Below, piece by piece: positions 1 to 6,564 of a DNA stretch of 6,674 nt. The notes beneath the pieces were generated by a model that was not told where the DNA came from, made no database searches, and saw only the letters and a list, made by a program, of their open reading frames with translations. Numbering within the stretch: the stretch's first letter is position 1; the number at the start of each line of letters is the position of its first letter. Made by a program: the position numbers and the translations under genes. This stretch comes from Oscillospiraceae bacterium (lineage in GTDB: Bacteria; Bacillota; Clostridia; Oscillospirales; Ruminococcaceae), in the NCBI GenBank assembly GCA_017424665.1, contig JAFOYK010000205.1:1-6674 (forward strand). Reading direction: 5' to 3'.

Positions 1-6
1 AAATTT

Positions 7-33
7 TTAGCACTTTTTATCTCCGAGTGCTAA
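7..33. promoter_or_regulatory. CIRCE operator copy in the left palindrome arm
   Basis: The site reads TTAGCACTT, nine bases, GAGTGCTAA. This is one base away from the CIRCE consensus (TTAGCACTC-N9-GAGTGCTAA), the inverted repeat bound by HrcA dimers. It is the exact reverse complement of the site at 146-172, because both lie in the arms of the 178-bp palindrome. No convincing promoter is placed to use it within the window. If the left arm is a sequencing fold-back, this copy does not exist in the genome. Confidence 0.6.
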
Positions 34-78
34 TTTTGTCGAAAAATGTTTGCATTATAATGTATTATAAATAAAAAA

Positions 79-107
79 GAGCGTGCCAAACGGCACGCTC
101 CTTTTTT
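79..107. terminator. Bidirectional intrinsic terminator upstream of hrcA
   Basis: A 9-bp GC-rich stem (79-87 with 92-100) with an AAAC loop is followed on the + strand by C and six T (102-107). It is preceded by six A (73-78), so the minus-strand transcript also ends in a U-tract. It would stop transcription from either side and insulate the hrcA promoter. Its presence suggests that hrcA is not co-transcribed with an upstream hemW-type gene, a common arrangement elsewhere. Confidence 0.8.
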
Positions 108-145
108 ATTATAATACATTATAATGCAAACATTTTTCGACAAAA

Positions 146-172
146 TTAGCACTCGGAGATAAAAAGTGCTAA
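146..172. promoter_or_regulatory. Distal CIRCE operator upstream of the hrcA promoter
   Basis: The site reads TTAGCACTC, nine bases, AAGTGCTAA, with one deviation from the CIRCE consensus in the right half. It lies 27 bp upstream of the -35 box at 200-205, and its centre is 89 bp from the centre of the promoter-proximal CIRCE at 235-261. A second operator could strengthen repression by HrcA or serve another promoter. The sequence match is clear; the function is inferred. Confidence 0.75.
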
Positions 173-199
173 AAATTTATGAATTTTTTGTGTATTTGC

Positions 200-227
200 T
201 TGACATTGGGAAAAATATAAGTATAAT
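200..227 (+). promoter_or_regulatory. Sigma-A-type promoter of the hrcA-dnaK operon
   Basis: A perfect -35 box TTGACA (200-205) and a perfect -10 box TATAAT (222-227) are separated by 16 bp in an AT-rich setting. The expected start of transcription is near 234-236, exactly where the proximal CIRCE begins. This is the standard layout for HrcA-repressed class I heat-shock operons, in which a housekeeping promoter is blocked by HrcA and released on heat stress. Confidence 0.92.
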
Positions 228-234
228 ATAGTTG

Positions 235-261
235 TTGGCACTCGAAAGATATGAGTGCTAA
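235..261. promoter_or_regulatory. Promoter-proximal CIRCE (HrcA operator)
   Basis: The site reads TTGGCACTC, nine bases, GAGTGCTAA, with one mismatch (G for A at the third base) to the CIRCE consensus. It starts about 8 bp after the -10 box, so it spans the likely transcription start and the first part of the 5' leader. HrcA bound here would block initiation or promoter clearance. In the mRNA the same inverted repeat can form a hairpin, which in other CIRCE leaders affects transcript stability. This is the most probable autoregulatory operator of the operon. Confidence 0.93.
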
Positions 262-296
262 AGACAAACAAGCAAACAGGAAAGGAGAGCGACAGA

Positions 297-1343
297 ATGT
301 TTTTTGACGACAGAAAGAAAAGAATTCTTTCCGCAATTGTTGAAACATATATCCGCACCGGCGAACCGGTGGGTTCAAAAACGCTTTCCGAATTCCCCGG
401 AATTTCTGTTTCCCCCGCAACGGTAAGAAACGAAATGGCCGCGCTTTTTGAAATGGGACTTCTTGAACAGCCCCACACCTCCGCAGGAAGGGTTCCTTCC
501 CACCTTGGCTACAGAGCTTATATCGACAGCCTGATGCGCGCAAAACCCCTTACAGAGGACGAGAAAGACGGTATCGACGCTCTCTTCAATATCGGAGACC
601 CGGATCCGGATAAGCTCCTTGCGGATTGCGCCGAAGCCCTTGCGGAATACACCGGCTGTGCCACCATTGCAATGACAACGACCCCGAGTTACGTAACAGT
701 TGAACACATTGATATCGTTCCGGCGGACGCCACAACGGTCGTTCTTCTTGTAATCGCTTCCAACGGAGTTGTTAAAAGCAAAGTTTGCCGCCTTGGTTTC
801 AGGGTAAACACCGGAATTGCGGATTTCTTCAGAAAATTCGCCAACGACCGCTTTTGCGGACACACCCTTAAAGAAATAACCGCTGAATTTATGAATTCCG
901 TTTCAATTCAGCTCGGCGAATATTCCGGAGTTTTCAACCCCCTTATCGTAGGAATTTACGAACTTTGCAAGGAAGTTTACGACGGCCAATATTACCTTGG
1001 CGGAAGGGAAAAACTCCTTACCTATAACGAATATTCCGACAGAGCGCTTGAAATCATGAAGCTGATTTCAAAACGCGACGAGCTTGGACCGGTAATCGGA
1101 AACAACCCTTCCGGCGTAACGGTTTTCATCGGAAAGGAAAACAGCCTTTCCCAGCTTTCCGGAAGTTCGCTTCTTGTCGCAAGGTTCTCCATCGGCGAGA
1201 ACGATTGCGGAACCATCGGTCTTATCGGACCGGTAAGAATGGATTATTCAAGGCTTATTCCCCACCTTGAATATTTTGCTGAAAAACTCGGCACACTGCT
1301 TTCTATAACATATCAAAGAAAAACAGGTGATGAAAATGGATAA
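297..1343 (+). CDS. hrcA: Heat-inducible transcription repressor HrcA
   Basis: HrcA is the DNA-binding repressor of class I heat-shock genes. It binds CIRCE as a dimer and loses activity when chaperone capacity (classically GroEL) is titrated by unfolded proteins. The 348-residue product has the usual family length of about 340. An N-terminal winged helix (residues 5-75) holds the hallmark stretches SPATVRNEM (39-47) and SAGRVPS (62-68), followed by the GAF-like regulatory domain. I chose ATG 297 because AAAGGAG (281-287) lies 9 bases upstream. The longer frame from GTG 255 would start inside the CIRCE operator and add 14 residues unlike the family. The last 8 bases overlap the start of grpE, which indicates translational coupling. 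Identity is very secure; autoregulation through the CIRCE at 235-261 follows from family knowledge and position. Confidence 0.97.
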   Translation: MFFDDRKKRILSAIVETYIRTGEPVGSKTLSEFPGISVSPATVRNEMAALFEMGLLEQPHTSAGRVPSHLGYRAYIDSLMRAKPLTEDEKDGIDALFNIGDPDPDKLLADCAEALAEYTGCATIAMTTTPSYVTVEHIDIVPADATTVVLLVIASNGVVKSKVCRLGFRVNTGIADFFRKFANDRFCGHTLKEITAEFMNSVSIQLGEYSGVFNPLIVGIYELCKEVYDGQYYLGGREKLLTYNEYSDRALEIMKLISKRDELGPVIGNNPSGVTVFIGKENSLSQLSGSSLLVARFSIGENDCGTIGLIGPVRMDYSRLIPHLEYFAEKLGTLLSITYQRKTGDENG

Positions 1344-1830
1344 AGAAAACGTAACCCCAATCGAAGAGCAGACCGAAGTTCCCGCTGAAAAAACCGAACT
1401 TGAGGTTCTTAAAGAAGAAAAAGACGAACTTTATGACAAATATCTCCGCACCCTTGCGGAATATGATAACTTCCGTAAACGCAGCCAGCGCGAAAAAGAC
1501 GCAATTTACGGCGATGCAACCACGGAAGCAGTTAAAAAGCTTCTTCCCGTTCTTGACAGCTTCGAAAGGGCTCTTAACTATGAATGTAAGGACGAGGAAT
1601 TCAAAAAGGGAATCGCTCTTATCCAGAACACCCTTAAAGAAGTTTTCGACAGCATGGGCGTCAAAGAAATCCCCGACGTTGGCGAACAGTTTGACCCCAA
1701 CCTTCACGAAGCCGTTATGCACACCGAAGACCCCGCTTACGGCGAAAACGTAATTACCGATTGCTACCGCAAAGGCTATATGCTTGGCGACAAAGTGATC
1801 CGCTTCAGCATGGTAATCGTAGCAAACTGA
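1336..1830 (+). CDS. grpE: Nucleotide exchange factor GrpE
   Basis: GrpE is the cytosolic cochaperone that releases ADP from DnaK and so promotes substrate release. The 164-residue product has a charged N-terminal stretch and a coiled-coil segment (about 20-58, with AEYDNFRKR at 41-49). A four-helix region and the conserved FDPNLHEAV stretch (119-127) of the GrpE signature follow, with a terminal beta part ending VIRFSMVIVAN. It is somewhat shorter than many homologues (170-200 residues) because the acidic N-terminal tail is short. In the last strand Phe-Ser replaces the Pro-Ala usual after VxR. ATG 1336 is preferred: AGGTGAT (1325-1331) fits the ribosome binding site at proper spacing, and this start gives an 8-bp overlap with hrcA. 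ATG 1330 or GTG 1327 remain possible. TGA and TAA stops lie in tandem (1828-1833). Confidence 0.96.
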   Translation: MDKENVTPIEEQTEVPAEKTELEVLKEEKDELYDKYLRTLAEYDNFRKRSQREKDAIYGDATTEAVKKLLPVLDSFERALNYECKDEEFKKGIALIQNTLKEVFDSMGVKEIPDVGEQFDPNLHEAVMHTEDPAYGENVITDCYRKGYMLGDKVIRFSMVIVAN

Positions 1831-1838
1831 TAAACTTG

Positions 1839-1867
1839 TTTTTTAAGGCAAACCCTGTTAATATAAT
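1839..1867 (+). promoter_or_regulatory. Possible weak internal promoter before dnaK
   Basis: The 76-bp gap between grpE and dnaK is AT-rich and contains a perfect TATAAT at 1862-1867. The region 17 bp upstream is only a T-run (1839-1844), a poor -35 match; the better TTGTTT at 1836-1841 would need a 20-bp spacer. No CIRCE lies here. A secondary start that raises DnaK over GrpE is conceivable, but the box may be chance in AT-rich DNA. Confidence 0.25.
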
Positions 1868-1906
1868 CAATCTTGTAAATCTTTAACTTAATTGGAGGAA
1901 TATATT

Positions 1907-3766
1907 ATGGCAAAAATTATCGGTATTGACCTTGGTACCACCAACTCCTGCGTTGCAGTTATGGAAGCCGGCGAAGCAGTCGTTATTCCTAACCCCGAAG
2001 GCGCAAGAACCACCCCTTCCGTTGTCGGTTTTTCCAAAACCGGTGAACGTGTAATCGGCCAGGCAGCAAAACGCCAGGCTGTTACCAACCCCGAAAGAAC
2101 CGTCACTTCCATCAAACGTCACATGGGAAGCGATTATAAAGTAAACATTGACGGAAAAGCTTACACCCCCCAGGAAATTTCCGCAATGGTTCTTCAGAAA
2201 CTTAAAGCTGACGCAGAAGCATATCTTGGTGAAACCGTTTCCGCAGCAGTTATCACTGTTCCCGCTTACTTCACCGACGCACAGCGCCAGGCAACCAAAG
2301 ACGCAGGCCGCATTGCAGGTCTTGAAGTAAAACGTATTATCAACGAACCCACCGCAGCAGCTCTTGCTTACGGCGCAGATAAAGAAGAAGACCAGAAAAT
2401 CATGGTTTATGACCTTGGCGGCGGTACCTTCGACGTTTCCATCATCGAAATGGGCGACGGCATTCAGGAAGTTCTTGCAACCGCAGGTAACAACCACCTC
2501 GGCGGCGACGACTTTGACGACAGACTTATCAACTATCTTGCAGACCAGTTCAGAGCTGAAAACGGAATCGACCTCCGCTCCGACAAAATGGCTATGCAGA
2601 GACTTAAAGAAGCAGCAGAAAAATGCAAAATCGAGCTTTCCGGCATGACCCAGGCCAACGTAAACCTTCCCTTCATCACTGCTGATGCAACCGGCCCGAA
2701 ACACCTTGACGTAAACGTTTCCAGAGCAAAATTCAACGAACTTACCGCAGACCTTGTTGAAGCAACCATGGGACCGGTTCGCCAGGCTCTTTCCGACGCA
2801 GGTCTTAAAGCTTCCGAACTCGACAAAATCCTTCTCGTCGGCGGTTCTTCCAGAATTCCCGCTGTTCAGGAAGCAGTTAAAAATATCACCGGCAAAGAAC
2901 CTTTCAAAGGCATCAACCCCGATGAATGCGTAGCACTTGGTGCGGCAATCCAGGGCGGCGTTCTTTCCGGCGAAGTTAAAGGTCTTGTTCTTCTTGACGT
3001 AACTCCTCTTTCCCTCGGTCTTGAAACCCTTGGCGGAGTTTTCACCAAGATCATCGACAGAAACACCACCATCCCCGCAAAGAAATCCCAGATTTTCTCC
3101 ACCGCCGCAGACGGCCAGACTTCCGTTGAAGTTCATGTTCTTCAGGGCGAACGCGAAATGGCAAGAGATAACAAATCTCTCGGTATGTTCCATCTTGACG
3201 GCATCATGCCCGCTCCCAGAGGTATTCCGCAGATCGAAGTAACCTTTGACATCGACGCAAACGGCATTGTTCACGTAAGCGCAAAAGACCTTGGCACCGG
3301 CAAAGAACAGCACATCACCATCACCTCTTCCACCAACATGAGCAAAGAGGATATCGAAAAAGCCGTTAAAGAAGCAGAACAGTACGCAGAGCAGGATAAG
3401 AAACACCGTGAAGAAATCGACACCCGCAACGCTGCTGACCAGATGGTATATCAGTCTGAAAAGACCATCAAAGACCTTGGCGACAAACTCGGTGCAGACG
3501 ATAAATCCGGTCTTGAAGCAAAAATCAATGACCTTAAAGAAGCTCTTAAAGGCGAAAACATCGAAGACATCAAAGCAAAACAGAAAGCTCTTGAAGAAAA
3601 ATTCTACGAAGTTTCCGCAAAAGTTTACCAGCAGGCAAACCCTAACGGCGACCCTAACATGGGCGGCCAGCCCGGTTGCGACGGTAACTGCGGCGATTGC
3701 GGCAACCACGGCGCAAACGGCGACGGTTATGTTGACGCTGATTACAGAGAAGTTAACGATAACTGA
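1907..3766 (+). CDS. dnaK: Molecular chaperone DnaK (Hsp70)
   Basis: DnaK is the ATP-driven cytosolic Hsp70 chaperone that works with DnaJ and GrpE. The 619-residue protein is full length. The ATPase domain shows phosphate 1 (IDLGTTNS, 7-14), phosphate 2 ([10 protein letters not shown], 179-188) and the adenosine motif ([10 protein letters not shown], 319-328). The interdomain linker is near 358-364 (GLVLLDV), and the substrate-binding beta sandwich and helical lid follow. The insertion found near residue 80-100 in Gram-negative DnaK is absent, as in Firmicutes. The disordered C-terminal tail is unusual: it contains Cys591, Cys595, Cys598 and His601 in a Gly/Asn-rich stretch before a conserved-looking VDADYREV end. 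ATG 1907 follows GGAGGA (1894-1899) with a 7-base spacing; the TTG at 1892 overlaps this ribosome binding site and is rejected. Identity is certain. Confidence 0.99.
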   Translation: MAKIIGIDLGTTNSCVAVMEAGEAVVIPNPEGARTTPSVVGFSKTGERVIGQAAKRQAVTNPERTVTSIKRHMGSDYKVNIDGKAYTPQEISAMVLQKLKADAEAYLGETVSAAVITVPAYFTDAQRQATKDAGRIAGLEVKRIINEPTAAALAYGADKEEDQKIMVYDLGGGTFDVSIIEMGDGIQEVLATAGNNHLGGDDFDDRLINYLADQFRAENGIDLRSDKMAMQRLKEAAEKCKIELSGMTQANVNLPFITADATGPKHLDVNVSRAKFNELTADLVEATMGPVRQALSDAGLKASELDKILLVGGSSRIPAVQEAVKNITGKEPFKGINPDECVALGAAIQGGVLSGEVKGLVLLDVTPLSLGLETLGGVFTKIIDRNTTIPAKKSQIFSTAADGQTSVEVHVLQGEREMARDNKSLGMFHLDGIMPAPRGIPQIEVTFDIDANGIVHVSAKDLGTGKEQHITITSSTNMSKEDIEKAVKEAEQYAEQDKKHREEIDTRNAADQMVYQSEKTIKDLGDKLGADDKSGLEAKINDLKEALKGENIEDIKAKQKALEEKFYEVSAKVYQQANPNGDPNMGGQPGCDGNCGDCGNHGANGDGYVDADYREVNDN

Positions 3767-3794
3767 TAATTCTTAAAAATTTATAATCTATCGG

Positions 3795-3826
3795 TTTCTG
3801 CGCAGGGGTTTTCCTCTGCGCAGAAA
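3795..3826. other. Strong stem-loop between dnaK and dnaJ
   Basis: Bases 3795-3808 pair with 3813-3826 over 14 bp, including one G-T wobble (3806/3815), around a TTTT loop (3809-3812). There is no T-run after the stem on either strand, so it does not look like a standard intrinsic terminator. It begins 28 bp after the dnaK stop and ends 22 bp before the dnaJ ribosome binding site. It may protect or process the 3' end of dnaK mRNA, or attenuate read-through, so that DnaK is made in excess over DnaJ. The structure is visible; the role is inferred. Confidence 0.75.
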
Positions 3827-3862
3827 GTGCTATACATAGATAAAAAGTAAGGTGGTGCAAAA

Positions 3863-5029
3863 ATGGCGGATAAGCGCGATTATTACGAAGTCCTTGGCGT
3901 TGAAAAAGGCGCAACCGATGACGAAATAAAAAAAGCCTACCGCAAAATGGCAAAAAAATATCATCCGGACCTTAACCCGGACGATAAAACCGCAGAAGCT
4001 AAATTCAAGGAAGTAGGCGAAGCCTATGAAGTCCTTTCCGATAAACAAAAACGTTCCCGCTATGACCAGTTCGGCCACGCAGGAGTAGATCCTTCCTATG
4101 GCGGCGGCCAAAGCGGTTATGAAAGATATCAGCAGTATCAGCACGGAGATTTCGGCGATTTCAGCGATATTTTCGGCGATATTTTCAGCGGCTTTGGCTT
4201 TGGCGGTTCAACAAAAACCCGCAACCCCAACGGTCCTATCCGCGGAAACGACACCCAGGTGCGTATTCAGCTCACCTTTATGGAAGCTGCAAAAGGCTGT
4301 AAGAAGGAAATTCCGATTCAGCGGCTTGAACGTTGTTCCGATTGTAACGGAACCGGCGCAAAACCCGGAACTTCCCCCGAAACCTGCCCCGAATGCGGCG
4401 GCAGCGGCCAGGTTCGCGTTCAGCAGCGCAGTCCTTTCGGCGTTATCCAGACCGTTAAGGCCTGTTCCCGCTGCGGAGGAAAGGGCAAGATCATAAACGA
4501 CCCCTGCAAATCCTGCAACGGAATGGGAAGAGTTCGCCACAACAAAAAAATCACCGTTGATATACCCGCGGGAATTGATAACGGCCAGACTTTTGTTGTT
4601 CGCGGAATGGGCGATGACGGCACAAACGGCGGTCCTTCCGGCGACCTTAACGTAACCGTTATGGTAAAGGAAGACCCGATTTTCCAGCGCGAAGGTTTTG
4701 ACGTCTGGGTAGACATCCCCGTAACCTATGCTCAGGCTGTTCTCGGTGATGAAATCATTGTTCCCACCATTGACGGAAAAGTTTCCTATAACATTCCGGA
4801 AGGCACCCAGCCCGGAACTACCTTCCGCCTTCGCAACAAAGGTATTCAGTACGTAAACAATCGCGGACGCGGCGATCAATATGTAAGAGTTAACATCGAA
4901 GTTCCCACCAACCTTTCCGGAAAACAGAAAGATATGCTCCGCGACTTCGATTCCACCACCGGCGATAAGAACTATGCCAAACGCAAAAGATTTTTCGACA
5001 AAATCAAAGACGCATTCAAGGGAGATTAA
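3863..5029 (+). CDS. dnaJ: Chaperone protein DnaJ (Hsp40, class A)
   Basis: DnaJ delivers unfolded clients to DnaK and stimulates its ATPase. The 388-residue product has every class A part. The J domain (5-70) carries the catalytic HPD at 34-36. The Gly/Phe-rich linker (about 71-125) has a repeated Gly-Asp/Ser-Asp-Phe pattern. The zinc-finger domain has four CxxCxGxG motifs at Cys158/161, 175/178, 201/204 and 215/218. Two C-terminal beta domains for substrate binding and a short basic tail complete it. No key residue is missing. ATG 3863 follows AAGGTGGTG (3849-3857). The gap from dnaK holds a strong hairpin that may reduce downstream expression. The end of the gene carries the ribosome binding site of prmA, so the two are probably translationally coupled. 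Confidence 0.98.
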   Translation: MADKRDYYEVLGVEKGATDDEIKKAYRKMAKKYHPDLNPDDKTAEAKFKEVGEAYEVLSDKQKRSRYDQFGHAGVDPSYGGGQSGYERYQQYQHGDFGDFSDIFGDIFSGFGFGGSTKTRNPNGPIRGNDTQVRIQLTFMEAAKGCKKEIPIQRLERCSDCNGTGAKPGTSPETCPECGGSGQVRVQQRSPFGVIQTVKACSRCGGKGKIINDPCKSCNGMGRVRHNKKITVDIPAGIDNGQTFVVRGMGDDGTNGGPSGDLNVTVMVKEDPIFQREGFDVWVDIPVTYAQAVLGDEIIVPTIDGKVSYNIPEGTQPGTTFRLRNKGIQYVNNRGRGDQYVRVNIEVPTNLSGKQKDMLRDFDSTTGDKNYAKRKRFFDKIKDAFKGD

Positions 5030-5031
5030 TA

Positions 5032-5952
5032 ATGGAAACCTGGAACGAACTTACAGTTAAAGTTAAAACCGAAGACACCGCAAGAGCAAGCGACGTTTGC
5101 ACCGTTATTGCGGATATGGGCATCTATGTTGAAGATTACAGCGACCTTGAAAACGTTGTATGGAACATCGCCCATGTTGACCTTATCGAGCAGGAACTTC
5201 TCGAGCGCGACCGCACCCATTCCCTTATCCACGTTTACATCAAACAGGAAAAAGACGCTCTTGAATGTGTTGAATTCATCAAGGCAAGACTTGATGCGGA
5301 AGGAATCGAATACGAAACCTCCATTGTCGGCGTTAACGAAGAGGACTGGGCAAACAACTGGAAACAGTATTACCACACCCAGAGAATCGGCAAGCGCATT
5401 GTTGTGACTCCTTCCTGGGAAGAATATACTCCCTCCGGCGACGACGTTCAGATGCGTCTTGACCCGGGCATGGCTTTCGGTACCGGAACCCATGACACCA
5501 CCCGCCTTTGCCTTGAACTTCTTGAAGAAGTTGTAACCCCCGAAACCAGAATTCTTGACGTTGGTACCGGAAGCGGAATTCTTTCCGTTGGCGGCGTTCT
5601 TCTTGGTGCACCTTCTGCTCTCGGCGTTGATATCGACCCTGTTGCGGTAAAAGTTGCTAACGAAAACGCAGAAATCAACGAAGTTAACGGCAAAACCGAA
5701 TTTGTTTGCGGTGACCTTACCGACAAAGTTCACGGAAAATTTGAAATTGTAACCGCAAACATCGTCGCAGACGTTATCATCCGCCTTCTGAGCACCGTTA
5801 AGAATTACCTTCTCAAAGGCGGCGTGCTCATTGTTTCCGGAATTATCGATACCCGCGCTGACGAAGTTGAAAACGCTTGCCACGAAGCCGGTTTTGTTAC
5901 CGAAAAGCGTCTTGAGCACGGCGGTTGGGTCGCAATCAAACTCCGTTATTGA
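5032..5952 (+). CDS. prmA: Ribosomal protein L11 methyltransferase PrmA
   Basis: PrmA uses S-adenosylmethionine to methylate amino groups of ribosomal protein L11. The 306-residue protein has the typical length. An N-terminal L11-recognition domain (about 1-100) is followed by the conserved GMAFGTGTHDTT (146-157). The Rossmann motif I is ILDVGTGSG (174-182), the acidic residue of motif II lies in GVDIDP (198-203), and the catalytic-region NIVADV (243-248) corresponds to the family NxLADV. ATG 5032 lies 2 bp after the dnaJ stop, with AAGGGAG (5018-5024) inside the dnaJ end as ribosome binding site. The gene commonly follows dnaJ in Bacilli and Clostridia, so this is an ordinary position. It probably shares heat-regulated transcription, although no stress role is evident from the sequence. 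Confidence 0.96.
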   Translation: METWNELTVKVKTEDTARASDVCTVIADMGIYVEDYSDLENVVWNIAHVDLIEQELLERDRTHSLIHVYIKQEKDALECVEFIKARLDAEGIEYETSIVGVNEEDWANNWKQYYHTQRIGKRIVVTPSWEEYTPSGDDVQMRLDPGMAFGTGTHDTTRLCLELLEEVVTPETRILDVGTGSGILSVGGVLLGAPSALGVDIDPVAVKVANENAEINEVNGKTEFVCGDLTDKVHGKFEIVTANIVADVIIRLLSTVKNYLLKGGVLIVSGIIDTRADEVENACHEAGFVTEKRLEHGGWVAIKLRY

Positions 5953-5980
5953 TTTTTGAGCACCGAAAGGAGAAAACAAA

Positions 5981-6400
5981 ATGAAACCTTCTGATGAACT
6001 CAAAGAGGGCACTCTTATTCTTTATAACAAACACCCGAACATTGTTCGCGGAATCACCGCGGACGCCACCAAAAACGCGGTTTTTCTTCTTGTTGAAGAT
6101 ATGATCGATCACGGAATGTATGACGCAAACATCGACGACATCGATTATTGGCCTTCCTGCCCCCATTATAAGATTCTTGAACCCATGGAAGTCCTTCTTA
6201 AATTCGTCCGCTATGGCGAAGGAACCCTTGTTTTTGCGGAACCCCAGAGCGGAATGTGCATCAACATCCCCCATTTCAACGTAAACCTTGAGGTTGCGGG
6301 AATGGATTTTGAACCCGGAAAAGGATATCTTCTCACCTTCGGCGACAAATTCCTTCTTGGCGCAGAAACCATGGTCGAAAAAGACAAAGAGGAAGAATAA
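5981..6400 (+). CDS. Unrecognised small soluble protein, last gene of the operon
   Basis: I do not recognise this 139-residue protein. It has no signal peptide and no membrane segment, so it is probably cytosolic. It looks rich in beta strands: alternating hydrophobic stretches lie near 11-24, 33-40, 68-76 and 80-87, and there is a Gly/Phe-rich region at 112-126. Distinct points are WPSCPHYKILEP (57-68) and a charged tail (EKDKEEE). Net charge is acidic. ATG 5981 follows AAAGGAG (5966-5972) with 8-base spacing, 28 bp after prmA, and no terminator intervenes, so co-transcription is likely. Codon use (many CTT, GTT, AAC, GAA) matches the chaperone genes, so there is no sign of recent transfer. 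The slot after prmA is often rsmE, but this protein is far too short and lacks any methyltransferase motif. It is a real gene; its function is unknown. Confidence 0.85.
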   Translation: MKPSDELKEGTLILYNKHPNIVRGITADATKNAVFLLVEDMIDHGMYDANIDDIDYWPSCPHYKILEPMEVLLKFVRYGEGTLVFAEPQSGMCINIPHFNVNLEVAGMDFEPGKGYLLTFGDKFLLGAETMVEKDKEEE

Positions 6401-6404
6401 AAAA

Positions 6405-6459
6405 GGCTCCCTTGTGTAAAGGGAGTTGTCACGGCTTTGCCGTGACTGAGGGATTGTAA
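6405..6459. repeat. Hairpin-rich intergenic repeat-like unit
   Basis: Two small hairpins lie side by side. CTCCCTT (6407-6413) pairs with AAGGGAG (6419-6425). GTCACGGC (6428-6435) pairs with GCCGTGAC (6439-6446) around TTT. TGAGGGATTGT follows. This layout resembles, from memory, short interspersed units found many times between genes in gut Oscillospiraceae genomes. Only one copy is in this window, so repetition cannot be shown here. It begins 4 bp after the stop of the preceding gene. Confidence 0.55.
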
Positions 6460-6487
6460 CCCCGTCCTTTTATATGGATTATTGTAG

Positions 6488-6517
6488 GGGCGCACCTGTG
6501 TGTGCGCCCGTTTTTTT
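6488..6517 (+). terminator. Probable rho-independent terminator of the chaperone operon
   Basis: GGGCGCAC (6488-6495) pairs perfectly with GTGCGCCC (6502-6509) around a six-base loop. The stem is followed by G and seven T (6511-6517). This is a textbook intrinsic terminator on the + strand, 87 bp after the stop of the last operon gene. The sequence before it (TTGTAGGGGCGCAC) resembles the start of another interspersed hairpin unit of clostridial genomes, so the terminator may have been supplied by a repeat. Confidence 0.85.
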
Positions 6518-6526
6518 GCACAAAAG

Positions 6527-6554
6527 AAGCACCGCCCGATGGGCGGTGCTTTTT
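6527..6554. terminator. Bidirectional terminator between convergent genes
   Basis: AAGCACCGCCC (6527-6537) pairs perfectly over 11 bp with GGGCGGTGCTT (6541-6551) around a GAT loop. On the + strand the run T6550-T6554 follows. On the minus strand the stem leads into CTTTTGTG. It lies 10 bp beyond the stop of the minus-strand gene, so its main job is probably to end that transcript while backing up the operon terminator. Confidence 0.85.
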
Positions 6555-6564
6555 ATATCTTTTG

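Larger units (their letters stand above)
1..178. repeat. Long near-perfect inverted repeat carrying a CIRCE in each arm
   Basis: Bases 1-70 pair with 109-178 without a single mismatch. After three mismatched positions (71/108, 72/107, 78/101) the repeat closes in a 9-bp GC-rich stem (79-87 with 92-100) and a four-base loop (AAAC, 88-91). Both arms contain a CIRCE-like operator. The left arm runs into the window edge, so the repeat may extend further. All mismatches sit near the centre and none further out. That is the pattern expected if the outer arms came from hairpin-primed fold-back copying, either in the genome or during library preparation or assembly. The pairing is directly visible; whether it exists in the cell cannot be decided here. 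Confidence 0.9.

Noticed and set aside
56..71. TATAAT-like boxes in the palindrome arms as promoters for the outer CIRCE copies
   Set aside because: No -35 match at suitable spacing in either direction, and AT-rich arms give such boxes by chance.
255..296. GTG start at 255 for HrcA
   Set aside because: It lies within the CIRCE operator, has no ribosome binding site, and adds residues not expected in HrcA. ATG 297 with AAAGGAG is clearly better.
146..543. Minus-strand frames opposite the start of hrcA
   Set aside because: They run through the promoter and CIRCE operators and the coding part of hrcA; no ribosome binding site or recognisable motif supports them.
1883..3709. Open frame of 608 codons on the minus strand opposite dnaK
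   Set aside because: Its product is a low-complexity string rich in Phe, Val, Cys and Asn. The frame stays open because dnaK's strong codon bias leaves few antisense stops. It has no plausible ribosome binding site and overlaps a certain gene entirely.
3782..3787. TATAAT as a separate promoter for dnaJ
   Set aside because: No acceptable -35 box lies 15-19 bp upstream; the box is probably chance in AT-rich DNA.
3825..3833. AAGTGCTAT resembling half of a CIRCE before dnaJ
   Set aside because: The partner half 18 bp upstream is absent; that stretch is the loop and inner stem of the hairpin. A lone half-site is not an HrcA operator.
5026..6012. Open frame of 328 codons on the minus strand opposite prmA
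   Set aside because: Composition is the same Phe/Asn/Val-rich artefact as opposite dnaK, and it spans two well-supported + strand genes with good ribosome binding sites.
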